The position numbers and the translations under genes were made by a program. A DNA stretch of 64,000 nucleotides from Burkholderia sp. Leaf177 (lineage in GTDB: Bacteria; Pseudomonadota; Gammaproteobacteria; Burkholderiales; Burkholderiaceae), in assembly GCF_001424345.1 (NCBI RefSeq), contig NZ_LMPF01000021.1, positions 168,741-232,740 of the forward strand, written 5' to 3'. Below are positions 26,793-35,777 of this stretch, piece by piece. Below the pieces are notes generated by a model that worked only from the letters and a program-made list of their open reading frames with translations, was not told the DNA's origin and did not search any database. Position 1 is the stretch's first letter. Each line of letters starts with the position of its first letter.

Positions 26793-27395
26793 TCAGGCCG
26801 CGCGTGGCGTTTGCGTGGGTTCGGCACGCGCAGCGGCGCGGCTCCAGTCACGCAAGCCGATCAGCGCCAGCACGACAAAGAGCGCATAGAGCCCTGACGT
26901 CGGGTAAAGACCCTTGAACACAAACATCCCGACATAAACAACATCCACCGCGATCCAGAGCCACCACGACGCTATATAGCGCCGCGCGGTCCAGTACTGC
27001 GCAACGAGACTGAACGCTGTCAGCGACGCATCCACATACGGCAACGCCGCGTCCGTTAGCCGCGCCATCAACGAGCCGAGCACTACGCTTCCAATGATCG
27101 CGAGCAGTACGCCGGACCCGAGCGCCATTGGCGTAACAGCTTGCACACGCACTTCGGCGGACTCCGCTGGCGAATTCAGCTTTCTTTGCTCGAGCCAGAC
27201 CCACCATCCGTAGATTTGCAATACGGCAAAAGCGCCCTGCAACAGCATGTCGGAGTACAGCTTTGCATCGAAGAAAATCCAGCCATATAGCGCCACCGAT
27301 ACCAACCCTACCGGCCAGCACAGCATCTTGCGTCGAGCGGTCAGCCAGATAGCGAACGCGCTTACGATCACACCGATGATTTCCAGAACGGACAT
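26793..27395 (-). CDS. pnuC: PnuC-family vitamin/nucleoside transporter
   Basis: A 200-residue membrane protein with about seven helices and PnuC-family landmarks: WPVGLVSVALYGWIFFDAKLYSD, LQGAFAVLQIYGWWVW, and in the second half YIASWWLWIAVDVVYVGMF. PnuC-type facilitators take up nicotinamide riboside; relatives PnuT and PnuX carry thiamine and riboflavin. Uptake is driven by phosphorylation of the substrate in the cytosol. Here the gene sits 51 bases after a TonB-dependent receptor and two before a kinase. GAGG eight bases upstream supports the start. Nicotinamide riboside is not assured because no NadR-type kinase is present. Confidence 0.88.
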   Translation of the reverse strand: MSVLEIIGVIVSAFAIWLTARRKMLCWPVGLVSVALYGWIFFDAKLYSDMLLQGAFAVLQIYGWWVWLEQRKLNSPAESAEVRVQAVTPMALGSGVLLAIIGSVVLGSLMARLTDAALPYVDASLTAFSLVAQYWTARRYIASWWLWIAVDVVYVGMFVFKGLYPTSGLYALFVVLALIGLRDWSRAAARAEPTQTPRAA

Positions 27396-27446
27396 TACGT
27401 TAGCCTCGATTCGGGGACGCGTGAAAGCGCGGCATTAGAGACATTC

Positions 27447-29690
27447 CTAGAAATCATAAGTCAACGATAAACGCGCAGTGCGCGGCGCGCCGAGGAACAA
27501 ATATGCATCGCCTTGAAGCTCGCCGCTATCCTGCCAGTAGTATTTGTTGAAGAGGTTATCAATAGAGAGCCGTACCACGGTCTTATGACCGCCGAGCTTG
27601 GTCGTATAACGCGCGCCGAGATTGAACACGAAATAGGACGGCACGCTCGCCGTGCCCTCTTCATTAGCCGCCTTGCTGCCGCTGTAATTGACGCCGCCCA
27701 GCAAATCGAGTCCCGCAACATGGGGCACCGCATAGTCCGCATAAAGCGCCGCGCTCAGTCGCGGCACGTTGATCACTTGATGCCCTTCGTAGGCAGGCGT
27801 GCCCGAGTCGTACGCACGCGCCCTGATCGCGGCAATGCTTGCCGTTAGCGTAAGCCGGTCCGTCGCCCGTCCCGCTGCGCTCAACTCGATACCCTGATGA
27901 CGCTCGGTCCCCTGTTGCGTGAACGTATAACCTGCATCGGATGAATCAGGTTTCGCGTATTCGAACGGCTTGTTGATTGCAAACACCGCAGCCGTGAGAT
28001 TCAGCCGATCGAGCCAGTCATACTTGGCGCCGACTTCAACCTGATTGGACACGACCGGCGGAAGAAACACATAGGCGTTGCTTGCCCGCACCGGTGCCTG
28101 ATCGCCGAGCGAAAGGGCCTTGCTATAGGACGCATAAAGCGAAAGCGGTGCGACCGGCTTATACACGACGGCCACTTGCGGCAAGAAGATGGATCGGTCG
28201 GTGTCGGTAGCCGGGCCATCCATTTCAGTCCAGCTTCGTTGACGCAACAACACGCCGCGTCCTCCGGCGAGAATCTGCCAATGATCGTTGAACGTGATCC
28301 GGTCCGTGCCAAAGACCGAATACTGGCGTGAATCGAGTTGCGGAAAAGAAGCACTCGGGGAATTCGGCGATGGATCGAACGTGAGGTTCGGTCCGTAAAT
28401 ATTTTCGCTGCCAACGTAGTCGTACACCGCGTTCGAAAGCTCGACCACACGGCGCTGCACGCTGGCGCCGAACGTCACGTCATGCTTGAGCGACCCGGTC
28501 GAAAACTTTCCGGTAAGCACGGCGCGAACCTCGTTGTTACGCCGATACTCCCCTGGGCTGCGATAGTCGTACACATCGAAATCGCCATTCGATGCAAAGA
28601 AAAACGGCGATGTACCGCCCGCCCCGCAACTTGCGACGTAGCCGCAACCATAGGCGAACGCAACGTTGTCGTCGATCATCGTATGGCTGCGGCTAGCGGC
28701 TATGTAGCCTTGCCAGTTGTCGTTGAAGCTGTAGTCGAACCGGGTGTTGAGATTCAGTGCGTCGGTGGTCACGGGTTTTGTCCACGGTTGCAATCCGAGC
28801 AGCTTCGATGCCGACGCTGCGGGCGGCACCGCTGTCCCACCCAGCAACTGATACCCCGACGCCGAACGCTGGATCAGCTGCTGGAACTCGGCATCGAATT
28901 GCAGGCTCGCGCGCGGGCTGATGATCCAGTCGGCCGCAATCGAGCCGAACGTGCGGCGGCCGTTCGCGCCATCGACGTACGAGTGGATATTCTCCTTCGC
29001 GGCATTGATTCGCAACCCGAACTGATTCTGGTCTCCAAAGCGCCGCCCGAGATCGACAGCTGCGGAAGTCGAACCGCGGCTGTCGATATCGGTTGTGATG
29101 CTCGCGGCATTCTGCGGGCGCTTGGTCACGAAGTTGATGATTCCGCCGGGCGCCACCACGCCGCTTTCTATGCCTGCAAGCCCCTTCAGAATTTCGACGC
29201 GATCCTTGTTTTCCAGCGCGACATTCTGCTCGCCGGAAATGGTCAAACCATTGATCTTGATGGCGCTGGCAAGGTCGATCGGGAAACCGCGAATGGTAAA
29301 GCCTTGATAGTAGCCAACGGGTGCATAGTCATTGTTGACCGATGCGTCGTTGCGAACCACATCGCTTAGGAGCTTTGCCTGCTGGTCATCGAGTTGCGCG
29401 CGCGTGACGACCGATACCGACGCAGGCGTATCCCGCAGCGGCGTTTCATCGAAGCCGGCAACAGAAGCGGTGCGCGCCCGATAGTCGCTGTAATGCGTAG
29501 CGCTCACGCTAACCGCCGGAAGTTCGGCGACGCTATTTGGCGCAGTTGGCGCAGTTGGTTCAGCCGCCTGCGCAAACGCTGCCTGCATGCCGAACACGGT
29601 AGTGACGGCAACCATGACAACAGATTTTCGATGCGAAAAAAAGTGCGATTGATGCGAAAACCGCGCCTGTATAAGTCTTTTATTCTTCAT
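27447..29690 (-). CDS. TonB-dependent outer-membrane receptor
   Basis: A 747-residue receptor. A signal peptide ends near AVTTVFGMQAAFA, and a TonB-box-like LPAVSVSAT follows. The plug has VSVVTRAQLDDQQAKLLSDV and VEILKGLAGIESGVVAPGGIIN, and the barrel ends with the terminal aromatic LSLTYDF. It resembles siderophore receptors (FhuA/FpvA-like), but substrate cannot be inferred from this. The start at 29690 is chosen for its signal peptide; the frame is open to 29738 through a TTG codon. Downstream are pnuC and a kinase on the same strand, so it may bring the same substrate across the outer membrane. No Fur box was found upstream. Confidence 0.87.
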   Translation of the reverse strand: MKNKRLIQARFSHQSHFFSHRKSVVMVAVTTVFGMQAAFAQAAEPTAPTAPNSVAELPAVSVSATHYSDYRARTASVAGFDETPLRDTPASVSVVTRAQLDDQQAKLLSDVVRNDASVNNDYAPVGYYQGFTIRGFPIDLASAIKINGLTISGEQNVALENKDRVEILKGLAGIESGVVAPGGIINFVTKRPQNAASITTDIDSRGSTSAAVDLGRRFGDQNQFGLRINAAKENIHSYVDGANGRRTFGSIAADWIISPRASLQFDAEFQQLIQRSASGYQLLGGTAVPPAASASKLLGLQPWTKPVTTDALNLNTRFDYSFNDNWQGYIAASRSHTMIDDNVAFAYGCGYVASCGAGGTSPFFFASNGDFDVYDYRSPGEYRRNNEVRAVLTGKFSTGSLKHDVTFGASVQRRVVELSNAVYDYVGSENIYGPNLTFDPSPNSPSASFPQLDSRQYSVFGTDRITFNDHWQILAGGRGVLLRQRSWTEMDGPATDTDRSIFLPQVAVVYKPVAPLSLYASYSKALSLGDQAPVRASNAYVFLPPVVSNQVEVGAKYDWLDRLNLTAAVFAINKPFEYAKPDSSDAGYTFTQQGTERHQGIELSAAGRATDRLTLTASIAAIRARAYDSGTPAYEGHQVINVPRLSAALYADYAVPHVAGLDLLGGVNYSGSKAANEEGTASVPSYFVFNLGARYTTKLGGHKTVVRLSIDNLFNKYYWQDSGELQGDAYLFLGAPRTARLSLTYDF

Positions 29691-29862
29691 TGTTTTGGAT
29701 AATGCCGACAGGCGTCGCTGGCCCATGCCGATAATCAAAAGAAAGCGGATTTTTTTGCTAAGAACAAATTAAATGCGCCTAAGCGAAAAGGCTTTGGCGA
29801 TTTTTAGAACCCCGCTTGTTCCGCTGCAGGCCACATAGTACAGATAAACCGTTCGGCCCAAA

Positions 29863-30903
29863 TCAGTAAGTCGATGCCTTGACGATCTCGGCCACGCCCG
29901 TGCGTTTCACGCCTTGCGGGGCCAACCAACGCTCGACGGCATCGAGCATGGCGGGATCGGCAAGCAGATCCCAATGACCCAGCGAGCCCATGCTGCGAAC
30001 CTCGGCATGCGGTGCGACGATCTTGAATGCCGCGGGATAAAGAGATGCATCGAAACACTCGTCATTGTCACCCGACAAGACCAGCACGGGTATATCCGGG
30101 CCAATAGGTTCCTTATTCGTGACCCAGAGTCCCGGACCGAACGCGAGCGTTGTATTGAACGACCAGCTTGCAATATAACGCTCGTCGAGCGCGCGGGCCG
30201 CGGGAGCAAACTCGACCACCGTATTGCCATTGAATTGCGTCATGCCTAACGCGCTGAGCAAGCTAAGCAACCGCAAGCGCACTCCGCGCAGACGCACCCA
30301 TCCGCCAAAATAAGGACGGTTGACAGGCGAGCCGAGCCCAAGAAACGGCGCCAGAAACAAATAAGCCGATACCCGCCGATGCAGCGGACTGCGCGAGATG
30401 GCGAGAATGAGACCACCGCCTGCTGAGTGACCGCCCAATACGATCGCGGAACCGCGGTGACGGCGCGCGGCGAACGTAACGAATTCAGCGATATCCGAAA
30501 CCATCTGACGGGGTTCATCGACAGCGTGACCTGGGACACCTGGCGAAAGGCCGTGGCCACGCATGTCGAGCGTATATACGTCGGCAATGTCGCGCAGCGA
30601 AAGGTGCTGCGCCAGCGCGTTCATCTGATCGCCGAAACATCCTGCGCCATGCACGAGAATCACCACGCGGCGTGTGCTGCGCGAAGCGTAATGGCGATAC
30701 GCCATCGGGTAGTTATCGGAGGTCGCAAACGCCTCGTGCGGCGGCAGAACAGCTTGCATTGCGTCAGGCGTAACAGCGCCTCCCGCTGACGCAAGCCGCT
30801 CGAAGCTTGCCCGCGTCAGGTCGGAGTGGACGGACTTGCTGAAGGCGCTGACGGCACGCGCATAGCCGAAAAGAGTACGCCAGCTGAGTTGAGTATCACG
30901 CAT
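29863..30903 (-). CDS. alpha/beta-hydrolase (lysophospholipase-like)
   Basis: A 346-residue serine hydrolase. HGAG at 85-88 forms the oxyanion region, the nucleophile elbow GGHSAGG has Ser160, the acid is likely in LSGDNDECFD, and the histidine is in SLGHWDLL near 310. The first ~60 residues precede the fold. It resembles monoacylglycerol lipases and lysophospholipases, but the substrate is unknown. It lies 21 bases downstream of the methyltransferase gene on the same strand, and the two form a likely operon. Confidence 0.85.
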   Translation of the reverse strand: MRDTQLSWRTLFGYARAVSAFSKSVHSDLTRASFERLASAGGAVTPDAMQAVLPPHEAFATSDNYPMAYRHYASRSTRRVVILVHGAGCFGDQMNALAQHLSLRDIADVYTLDMRGHGLSPGVPGHAVDEPRQMVSDIAEFVTFAARRHRGSAIVLGGHSAGGGLILAISRSPLHRRVSAYLFLAPFLGLGSPVNRPYFGGWVRLRGVRLRLLSLLSALGMTQFNGNTVVEFAPAARALDERYIASWSFNTTLAFGPGLWVTNKEPIGPDIPVLVLSGDNDECFDASLYPAAFKIVAPHAEVRSMGSLGHWDLLADPAMLDAVERWLAPQGVKRTGVAEIVKASTY

Positions 30904-30924
30904 CTTGGTTGTCGTTCGCGAGAC

Positions 30925-31749
30925 TCAGTCCTGCTTGGTGCCGCTCACGATCATCACGGGCAGACCCGCGACAAAACGTCCGGTGCGGCCGCGCTCTTCG
31001 AACTCCGCAATCCATCGCGTCACTTCGTCGTCGGTGAATAACTTGCGTGCATGCATGCCCGCAAGCACGCTCTTGAAATCGAGGATCTTGTTGACCGATT
31101 GCGGATCGAATGCGCTCACGCTGCGCATGCTGAACGTGACGTCGCGCAGGCCCGCGTCGTGGAACATGGCGTACAGATCGCGAGCGAGATAAGGATTGAC
31201 GCAAGACTCCGCGATCGACTGCATGATGCGCCCCGTCAGCACGTAGTCGCTGCTTGCAACCCAGCATCCCGGCATGTCCGGTTCACTCACTACAATGCGC
31301 CCGCCCGGCCGCGTGACGCGAATCATCTCCTTGAGCGCTTCTTCGGGCCTTGGAACGTGGATCAGCACGCGGTCTGCGCGCACGGCATCGAAACTATGTG
31401 CCGGGACGCCGAGCTCGTTGGCCGGCGCACTCCTGAAACTAAGCGATGGCACATCCGCATGACGACGGCGCGCTTCTTCGAGCATGGCTTCGCTCAGATC
31501 GAACCCCACTGCGCTGCCGCCGGGCGCAACCTGCAAGGCCAGCTTGCCGAGATCGTCGCCGGGTCCGCAGCCTATGTCGGCGATATGCATGCCGGGCTTG
31601 AGCCCCATTAACTCGAACGTCTCCTGCTTGTAGACGCGAAACGAATCGAGCGCCTGCATGACGTCGAGACGTGCGACAAAAGTGTCCGCATCAACGGAAT
31701 CGACACGCGAAAAATCACCGAGCTGGGAAGGGGATCGTGGATGGGTCAT
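30925..31749 (-). CDS. class I SAM-dependent methyltransferase
   Basis: A 274-residue Rossmann-fold methyltransferase. Motif I is [14 protein letters not shown] at about 55-68, followed by [17 protein letters not shown] and the [20 protein letters not shown] motif. It resembles UbiE/Arm-type enzymes, but the acceptor is not identifiable. It is the first gene of a two-gene unit with the alpha/beta-hydrolase. It is divergent from rpfF, with a 16-base palindrome in the shared upstream region. Confidence 0.87.
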   Translation of the reverse strand: MTHPRSPSQLGDFSRVDSVDADTFVARLDVMQALDSFRVYKQETFELMGLKPGMHIADIGCGPGDDLGKLALQVAPGGSAVGFDLSEAMLEEARRRHADVPSLSFRSAPANELGVPAHSFDAVRADRVLIHVPRPEEALKEMIRVTRPGGRIVVSEPDMPGCWVASSDYVLTGRIMQSIAESCVNPYLARDLYAMFHDAGLRDVTFSMRSVSAFDPQSVNKILDFKSVLAGMHARKLFTDDEVTRWIAEFEERGRTGRFVAGLPVMIVSGTKQD

Positions 31750-32122
31750 CGTGCCGCCTGATGGTCGATATGTGGTTTAGCGAACTGCGCTGCCTTTGTT
31801 TCTTGTATGCGCCCGGAATAGATTTTCACGTCATGTCTCCAACTGATCAACTCGTTAACGGTAATGGATGGCCAAGGTTGAGCGCGCTCAACAGGAACTA
31901 TAACGCGACGATTCGCCGTTGCTAAGCGAACACTTTATCAATCTCAGATGGTTCGCTTTGCAACGTTAATTCAGCGCGTTTTTTGAGTGGTTTTGCGCGC
32001 TCCAAAAATGCTTTGTTTGAGTGTGGGATGCCCCTCGTATACCCCCGCCGAGACGAAATTCTGTGCTTTACCCTCTCATGGCTTTACCCAAGTTCAACCT
32101 TTTTTTAAATTGGATCATCGCC
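31750..32122. promoter_or_regulatory. divergent upstream region of rpfF and the methyltransferase gene
   Basis: A 373-base gap. It holds a perfect 16-base palindrome GTTGAGCGCGCTCAAC at 31877-31892, followed by a -10-like TATAAC at 31899-31904, and a second, wider inverted repeat AAGCGAAC/GTTCGCTT at 31924-31931 and 31951-31958. Which gene these serve is unknown. Confidence 0.55.
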
Positions 32123-33001
32123 ATGAACCTCAAAAACAACCCTGCTTGCCGCCCCTTCCTCGAAGCCGGCGATCTCTCGCAAATCTCCGCTTATTACGAA
32201 GAAGAACGCCACACAATGTGGATGATGCTTCGTTCGCGTCCGCGTCCGTGTTTCACGCAAGAACTCGTCAATGACATCATCGATCTCGCGCGTGCTGCAA
32301 GAGAATCAGGCCTGCGTTTTGACTTCTGGGTCACGGGTTCTCTCGTGCCGGACATCTTCAACGTAGGAGGCGACCTGGACTTCTTTGTCGATGCCATTCG
32401 ATCAGGCCGGCGTGAATTGCTGATGGCCTATGCGCGTTCGTGCATAGACGGGCTCCACGAAATTTATAGTGGATTTGGTACCGGTGCCATTTCGATTGCA
32501 ATGGTAGAAGGCACCGCGCTTGGAGGCGGATTCGAGTCGGCACTTGCGCATCATTTTCTTCTTGCGCAGAACGACGCAAAAATGGGTTTCCCCGAAATCG
32601 CCTTCAACCTGTTTCCGGGCATGGGCGGTTATTCACTGGTCGAACGCAAAGCGGGCATGCGACTCGCCGAAGAGTTGATCAGTACCGGAGAAGCACATAC
32701 CGGCGACTGGTACGCGGAGAAGGGAATCGTCGACCAGACTTTCCAGCCGGGCGATGCATTCCTTGCAACGCGAACGTTCATAGACGGCATTCGTCCCAAG
32801 CTCAACGGCATTCGCGCGATGATCAAGGCGCGGCAACGTGTACTGGCGTTGCCGCGCGCTGAACTGATCGAGATTACCGAGGACTGGGTCCGGGCCGCCT
32901 TCACGATTGAAGAGAAGGACCTGGCCTTCATGGAGCGGCTGGTGATGTTGCAGAACCGCCGTGTTTCCAAGCTGAAGATGGCGAACCTCGACCATCATTA
33001 A
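32123..33001 (+). CDS. rpfF: BDSF synthase RpfF (crotonase-fold)
   Basis: A 292-residue crotonase-superfamily protein closely resembling RpfF of Burkholderia. RpfF acts on acyl-ACP as dehydratase and thioesterase to make the diffusible signal cis-2-dodecenoic acid. The two catalytic glutamates are visible as Glu138 in GGGFESALAHH and Glu158 in MGFPEIAFNLFPG, with the same 20-residue spacing as E141 and E161 in Xanthomonas RpfF. The start at 32123 is set by the family N terminus; upstream in-frame codons are not conserved-looking. The gene faces rpfR, its receptor gene, as in B. cenocepacia, and ends with a terminator embedded in rpfR. Confidence 0.94.
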   Translation: MNLKNNPACRPFLEAGDLSQISAYYEEERHTMWMMLRSRPRPCFTQELVNDIIDLARAARESGLRFDFWVTGSLVPDIFNVGGDLDFFVDAIRSGRRELLMAYARSCIDGLHEIYSGFGTGAISIAMVEGTALGGGFESALAHHFLLAQNDAKMGFPEIAFNLFPGMGGYSLVERKAGMRLAEELISTGEAHTGDWYAEKGIVDQTFQPGDAFLATRTFIDGIRPKLNGIRAMIKARQRVLALPRAELIEITEDWVRAAFTIEEKDLAFMERLVMLQNRRVSKLKMANLDHH

Positions 33002-33010
33002 GTTGCTTGT

Positions 33011-33038
33011 TTAAGCGGCTTTGCTTAAGCGGCTTTGC
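33011..33038. repeat. tandem 14-base repeat after rpfF
   Basis: TTAAGCGGCTTTGC occurs twice back to back (33011-33024 and 33025-33038), with a degenerate third copy around 33051-33063. Probably local slippage in non-coding DNA. Confidence 0.8.
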
Positions 33039-33092
33039 TAAAGGCGTTAATCAAGCGGCCTTGAATTCCACTGGTTCTCTTTAACCTGGGAG

Positions 33093-33123
33093 AAGCTCAG
33101 GCGATAAGCCTGAGCTTTCTTTT
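33093..33123 (+). terminator. rpfF terminator lying inside the 3' end of rpfR
   Basis: A 10-bp perfect stem, AAGCTCAGGC at 33093-33102 and GCCTGAGCTT at 33108-33117, with a GATAA loop, then TCTTTT. It reads as an intrinsic terminator for rpfF. The stem also encodes the last codons and stop of rpfR on the other strand. Confidence 0.85.
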
Positions 33124-35112
33124 CTCGGCAAGCCACGCTTCGAAGGCGCGCGCTGGCATGGGCCGCGCATACAAGAATCCTTGCACGAGATCCACGCCCA
33201 GGCCGCGCAGGAAATCGGCTTCTGCTTCGCTTTCCACGCCTTCAGCGACCACCGACAAACGCAGCTCATGCGCAATCGCAACCATGGCGCGCACGAGTGC
33301 CTGCGGTTTGCTGTTTACATCGATTCCCTTGATGAAGCTCCGGTCGAGCTTGATGGCGTCGAGCGGAATGCGCGACAGTTGCGACAACGACGAATAACCC
33401 GTCCCGAAGTCATCAAGATGCACACGCACGCCCATCTTGCGGAACTGCGCAATCAGCACGAGCGCCGCTGCTTCGTCTTCGATAAAACAACTTTCCGTCA
33501 ACTCCACGTCGAGCATGCAAGAACGCGAGCGCGTGTCTGCAAGCACTTCCGTGAAATGCTTGACGATGTCCGTATCGCGCAACTGACGCGCGGACACGTT
33601 AATGGAGATGCGCAAGTCGAGTCCCTGCTTCTGCCAGTTCGACGCCTGCGTGGCGGCAGCCTGCATGACCCATCGTCCGAGCGGGCCGATCAGCCCGGAT
33701 TCTTCCGCATAAGGAATGAAATCGAGTGGCGACACAACGCCGCGCTCCGGCGAATTCCACCGGACCAGCGCTTCGACGCTGTCTACATCGCCATTCCTGA
33801 GATCGACCTTCGGCTGATAAAACAGCTCGAGCTGGTTCTCTTCCAGCGCGCGTCGCAGGTTCGTATCGAGCCACACATATTCCGCGACCTTCCGGTTCAT
33901 TTCCGGCGCAAATACGCGATACGTATGCTTGCCGCCGTCCTTCGCGACATACATGGCCGTGTCCGCGCTGCGGATCAGGCTCTCGAGCCGGTCGCCATGT
34001 TCCGGATACACCGCAATGCCGATAGAGCAACCGGTATAAAGCTTGATCAGCCCGAAATCGAAGGGCTGGTGCAAACTGCCGAGGACGGTTTCCGCCGTCT
34101 TGGTCAGCAACGGGATGGTCGACTTCCTGATCACCACGACGAACTCGTCGCCGCCGAGCCGCGCGAGGGTATCGCCGGGAGCCAGGCAGCTTTTGATCTT
34201 CGCCGATACCTCGCGAATCAGCCGGTCGCCGACAACATGGCCGTAGTGGTCATTCACCTTTTTGAAGTTGTCGAGATCAAGAAACAGAATGCCAAGGTGC
34301 TCTTCGCCAATGCTGTCACCGGCCTCTTTTTCCGCGGCGATGGCGTTCTCGATCTCTTCCTGAATGGCCTTGCGATTCAGCAATCCGGTCAGTTCGTCGG
34401 TTGTCGCCTGCTTGACAAGAAGCTTCTGCGCCTTGCGTTCTTCGGTGATATCCGTACCGGAACAAATCAGGAAACGCTCGTCCACGCCGCTGCCGCTCTG
34501 AACGAACTTATTGCGGAATAGAAACAGGCGTGGTCCCGTGACCGTGTTGATGTACCGCTCGACCTGATACGGTTTGCCGCTCGCGAAGAATCCGTTGATA
34601 TTGGTCCGCGATGCCGCGCCTTCGTCGTCCGACATGAACAGGACATAGGCGCTCTTGCCAATGACATCTTCCTCGCGCATGCCGGTCACTTCTTCGCACA
34701 TGCGATTAAAGCGTTGAATCAGGCCGTGACCGTCGAGAATGACGACAAGCGAATTGACTTCGGAGACGACCTGTTCGGCGAACGCAAGACCATGCACCAG
34801 ATCCCGGGCGACCGATGAGGTGTCCGAGTAATCCGATGCCGTACCCGCCCATTCACGGATATTGATCTTTTTACCGACAAGATGAAGCCGATATGGATAT
34901 CCGAAAATCTTGAGATCCAGCGCAAGGTGCGACGTGACGCCCGTAAGTGCGCGAATCTCCGCAGCCTGGGACGCGTCGAGTGGAACGCTTACGTTCGCGG
35001 GACCGCGCACGGTCGCGAGCTCGAGCGCATTACTGTCGCTCGACAGCCGCCAGCACGGGCTCGTCGTGCCAAACCACGTGTACAGGTCTAGGCCGTCTTC
35101 ATCACCTATCAT
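33097..35112 (-). CDS. rpfR: RpfR, BDSF receptor with PAS-GGDEF-EAL
   Basis: A 671-residue sensor. Residues 1-95 form the RpfF-interacting (FI) domain, about 110-225 a PAS domain that binds BDSF, 235-400 a GGDEF domain with an intact GGDEF at 320-324, and 415-660 an EAL domain with EAL at 447-449 and DDFGTGYSSLS. It turns over c-di-GMP, with phosphodiesterase activity stimulated by BDSF in B. cenocepacia. The start at 35112 follows GGAG six bases upstream and matches the family (MIGDEDGLDLYTWFG); the longer frame to 35172 has no such support. It converges with rpfF, and RpfF and RpfR form a known complex. Confidence 0.94.
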   Translation of the reverse strand: MIGDEDGLDLYTWFGTTSPCWRLSSDSNALELATVRGPANVSVPLDASQAAEIRALTGVTSHLALDLKIFGYPYRLHLVGKKINIREWAGTASDYSDTSSVARDLVHGLAFAEQVVSEVNSLVVILDGHGLIQRFNRMCEEVTGMREEDVIGKSAYVLFMSDDEGAASRTNINGFFASGKPYQVERYINTVTGPRLFLFRNKFVQSGSGVDERFLICSGTDITEERKAQKLLVKQATTDELTGLLNRKAIQEEIENAIAAEKEAGDSIGEEHLGILFLDLDNFKKVNDHYGHVVGDRLIREVSAKIKSCLAPGDTLARLGGDEFVVVIRKSTIPLLTKTAETVLGSLHQPFDFGLIKLYTGCSIGIAVYPEHGDRLESLIRSADTAMYVAKDGGKHTYRVFAPEMNRKVAEYVWLDTNLRRALEENQLELFYQPKVDLRNGDVDSVEALVRWNSPERGVVSPLDFIPYAEESGLIGPLGRWVMQAAATQASNWQKQGLDLRISINVSARQLRDTDIVKHFTEVLADTRSRSCMLDVELTESCFIEDEAAALVLIAQFRKMGVRVHLDDFGTGYSSLSQLSRIPLDAIKLDRSFIKGIDVNSKPQALVRAMVAIAHELRLSVVAEGVESEAEADFLRGLGVDLVQGFLYARPMPARAFEAWLAEKRKLRLIA

Positions 35113-35777
35113 CAGCAACTCCAGAAAAAATTCTCTGACTGCCGCCCCGTCAGCGCGTCTCGTCAGATTCACCCAGTGCCGGCGTCTTGCGCCTTGCTGG
35201 AGATAATCTCAAACCTGCGAGTCCGCTTTACGGCAACACGAAATTTCAATCTCCGTATGCCGGCCCAAACAGTAAGTCGCTTATATCTGTTATTTGATCA
35301 TATCTTACGCGGACTGCGAAATCGGCGCCCGGATTCAAAACAAATTAGCCGCGCAATGCTGCATAACCCCAACATCATAATTCCGACAGAATTACACTGA
35401 AAGTGACAAACTTTTGTCTAATGAATGTAATAGCACTATCGTATTTTTCTCCGGTCTTTCATGTTCGGAACATAAAAATGTTTCGTAGCTGTCGGTGCTC
35501 GTGTTTCGCATCGAGTTGTAAACACCATAACGGCGTCTTAGCCAGAAACCTTAACGAAGGATGCTGCATTCCCGGTTAAAACGGCGTCGAGTTGCTCGCC
35601 GCTAGCGATGCCAACGGTCCCCGACTGCATCTGCGTTTCTGAAAATATGCAAACTGATGCACGTTTTATCGTTTGCGCTGTGATTTCATGGCACAAAACA
35701 GCGCTGCGGGGAATGCGATCGGCCCTCGCCTATAATGCCGGCTCTGATCAGAAATTCACGGTGGAGAGCCTTATCTA
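35113..35777. other. 665-base gap upstream of rpfR
   Basis: Divergent upstream region of rpfR and the HTH-repeat gene; AT-rich for this genome. It contains an inverted repeat GACAAA-CT-TTTGTC at 35405-35418 and a consensus -10 TATAAT at 35731-35736, about 40 bases before the plus-strand gene, without a good -35. No convincing gene. Short frames here lack gene-like codon use. Confidence 0.55.
35731..35736 (+). promoter_or_regulatory. -10 element of the HTH-repeat gene
   Basis: TATAAT 42 bases before the ATG at 35778. No matching -35 hexamer is seen 16-18 bases upstream, so an activator may be needed. GGAG precedes the ATG at a longer than usual distance. Confidence 0.45.

Noticed and set aside
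29696..29730. TPP-riboswitch-like GGATAATGCC before the TonB receptor gene
   Set aside because: It is on the plus strand, pointing away from the receptor gene, and the 5' half of the THI element (CTGAGA region) was not found on either strand.
33011..33063. CRISPR-like repeats after rpfF
   Set aside because: Units are adjacent without spacers; simple tandem duplication.
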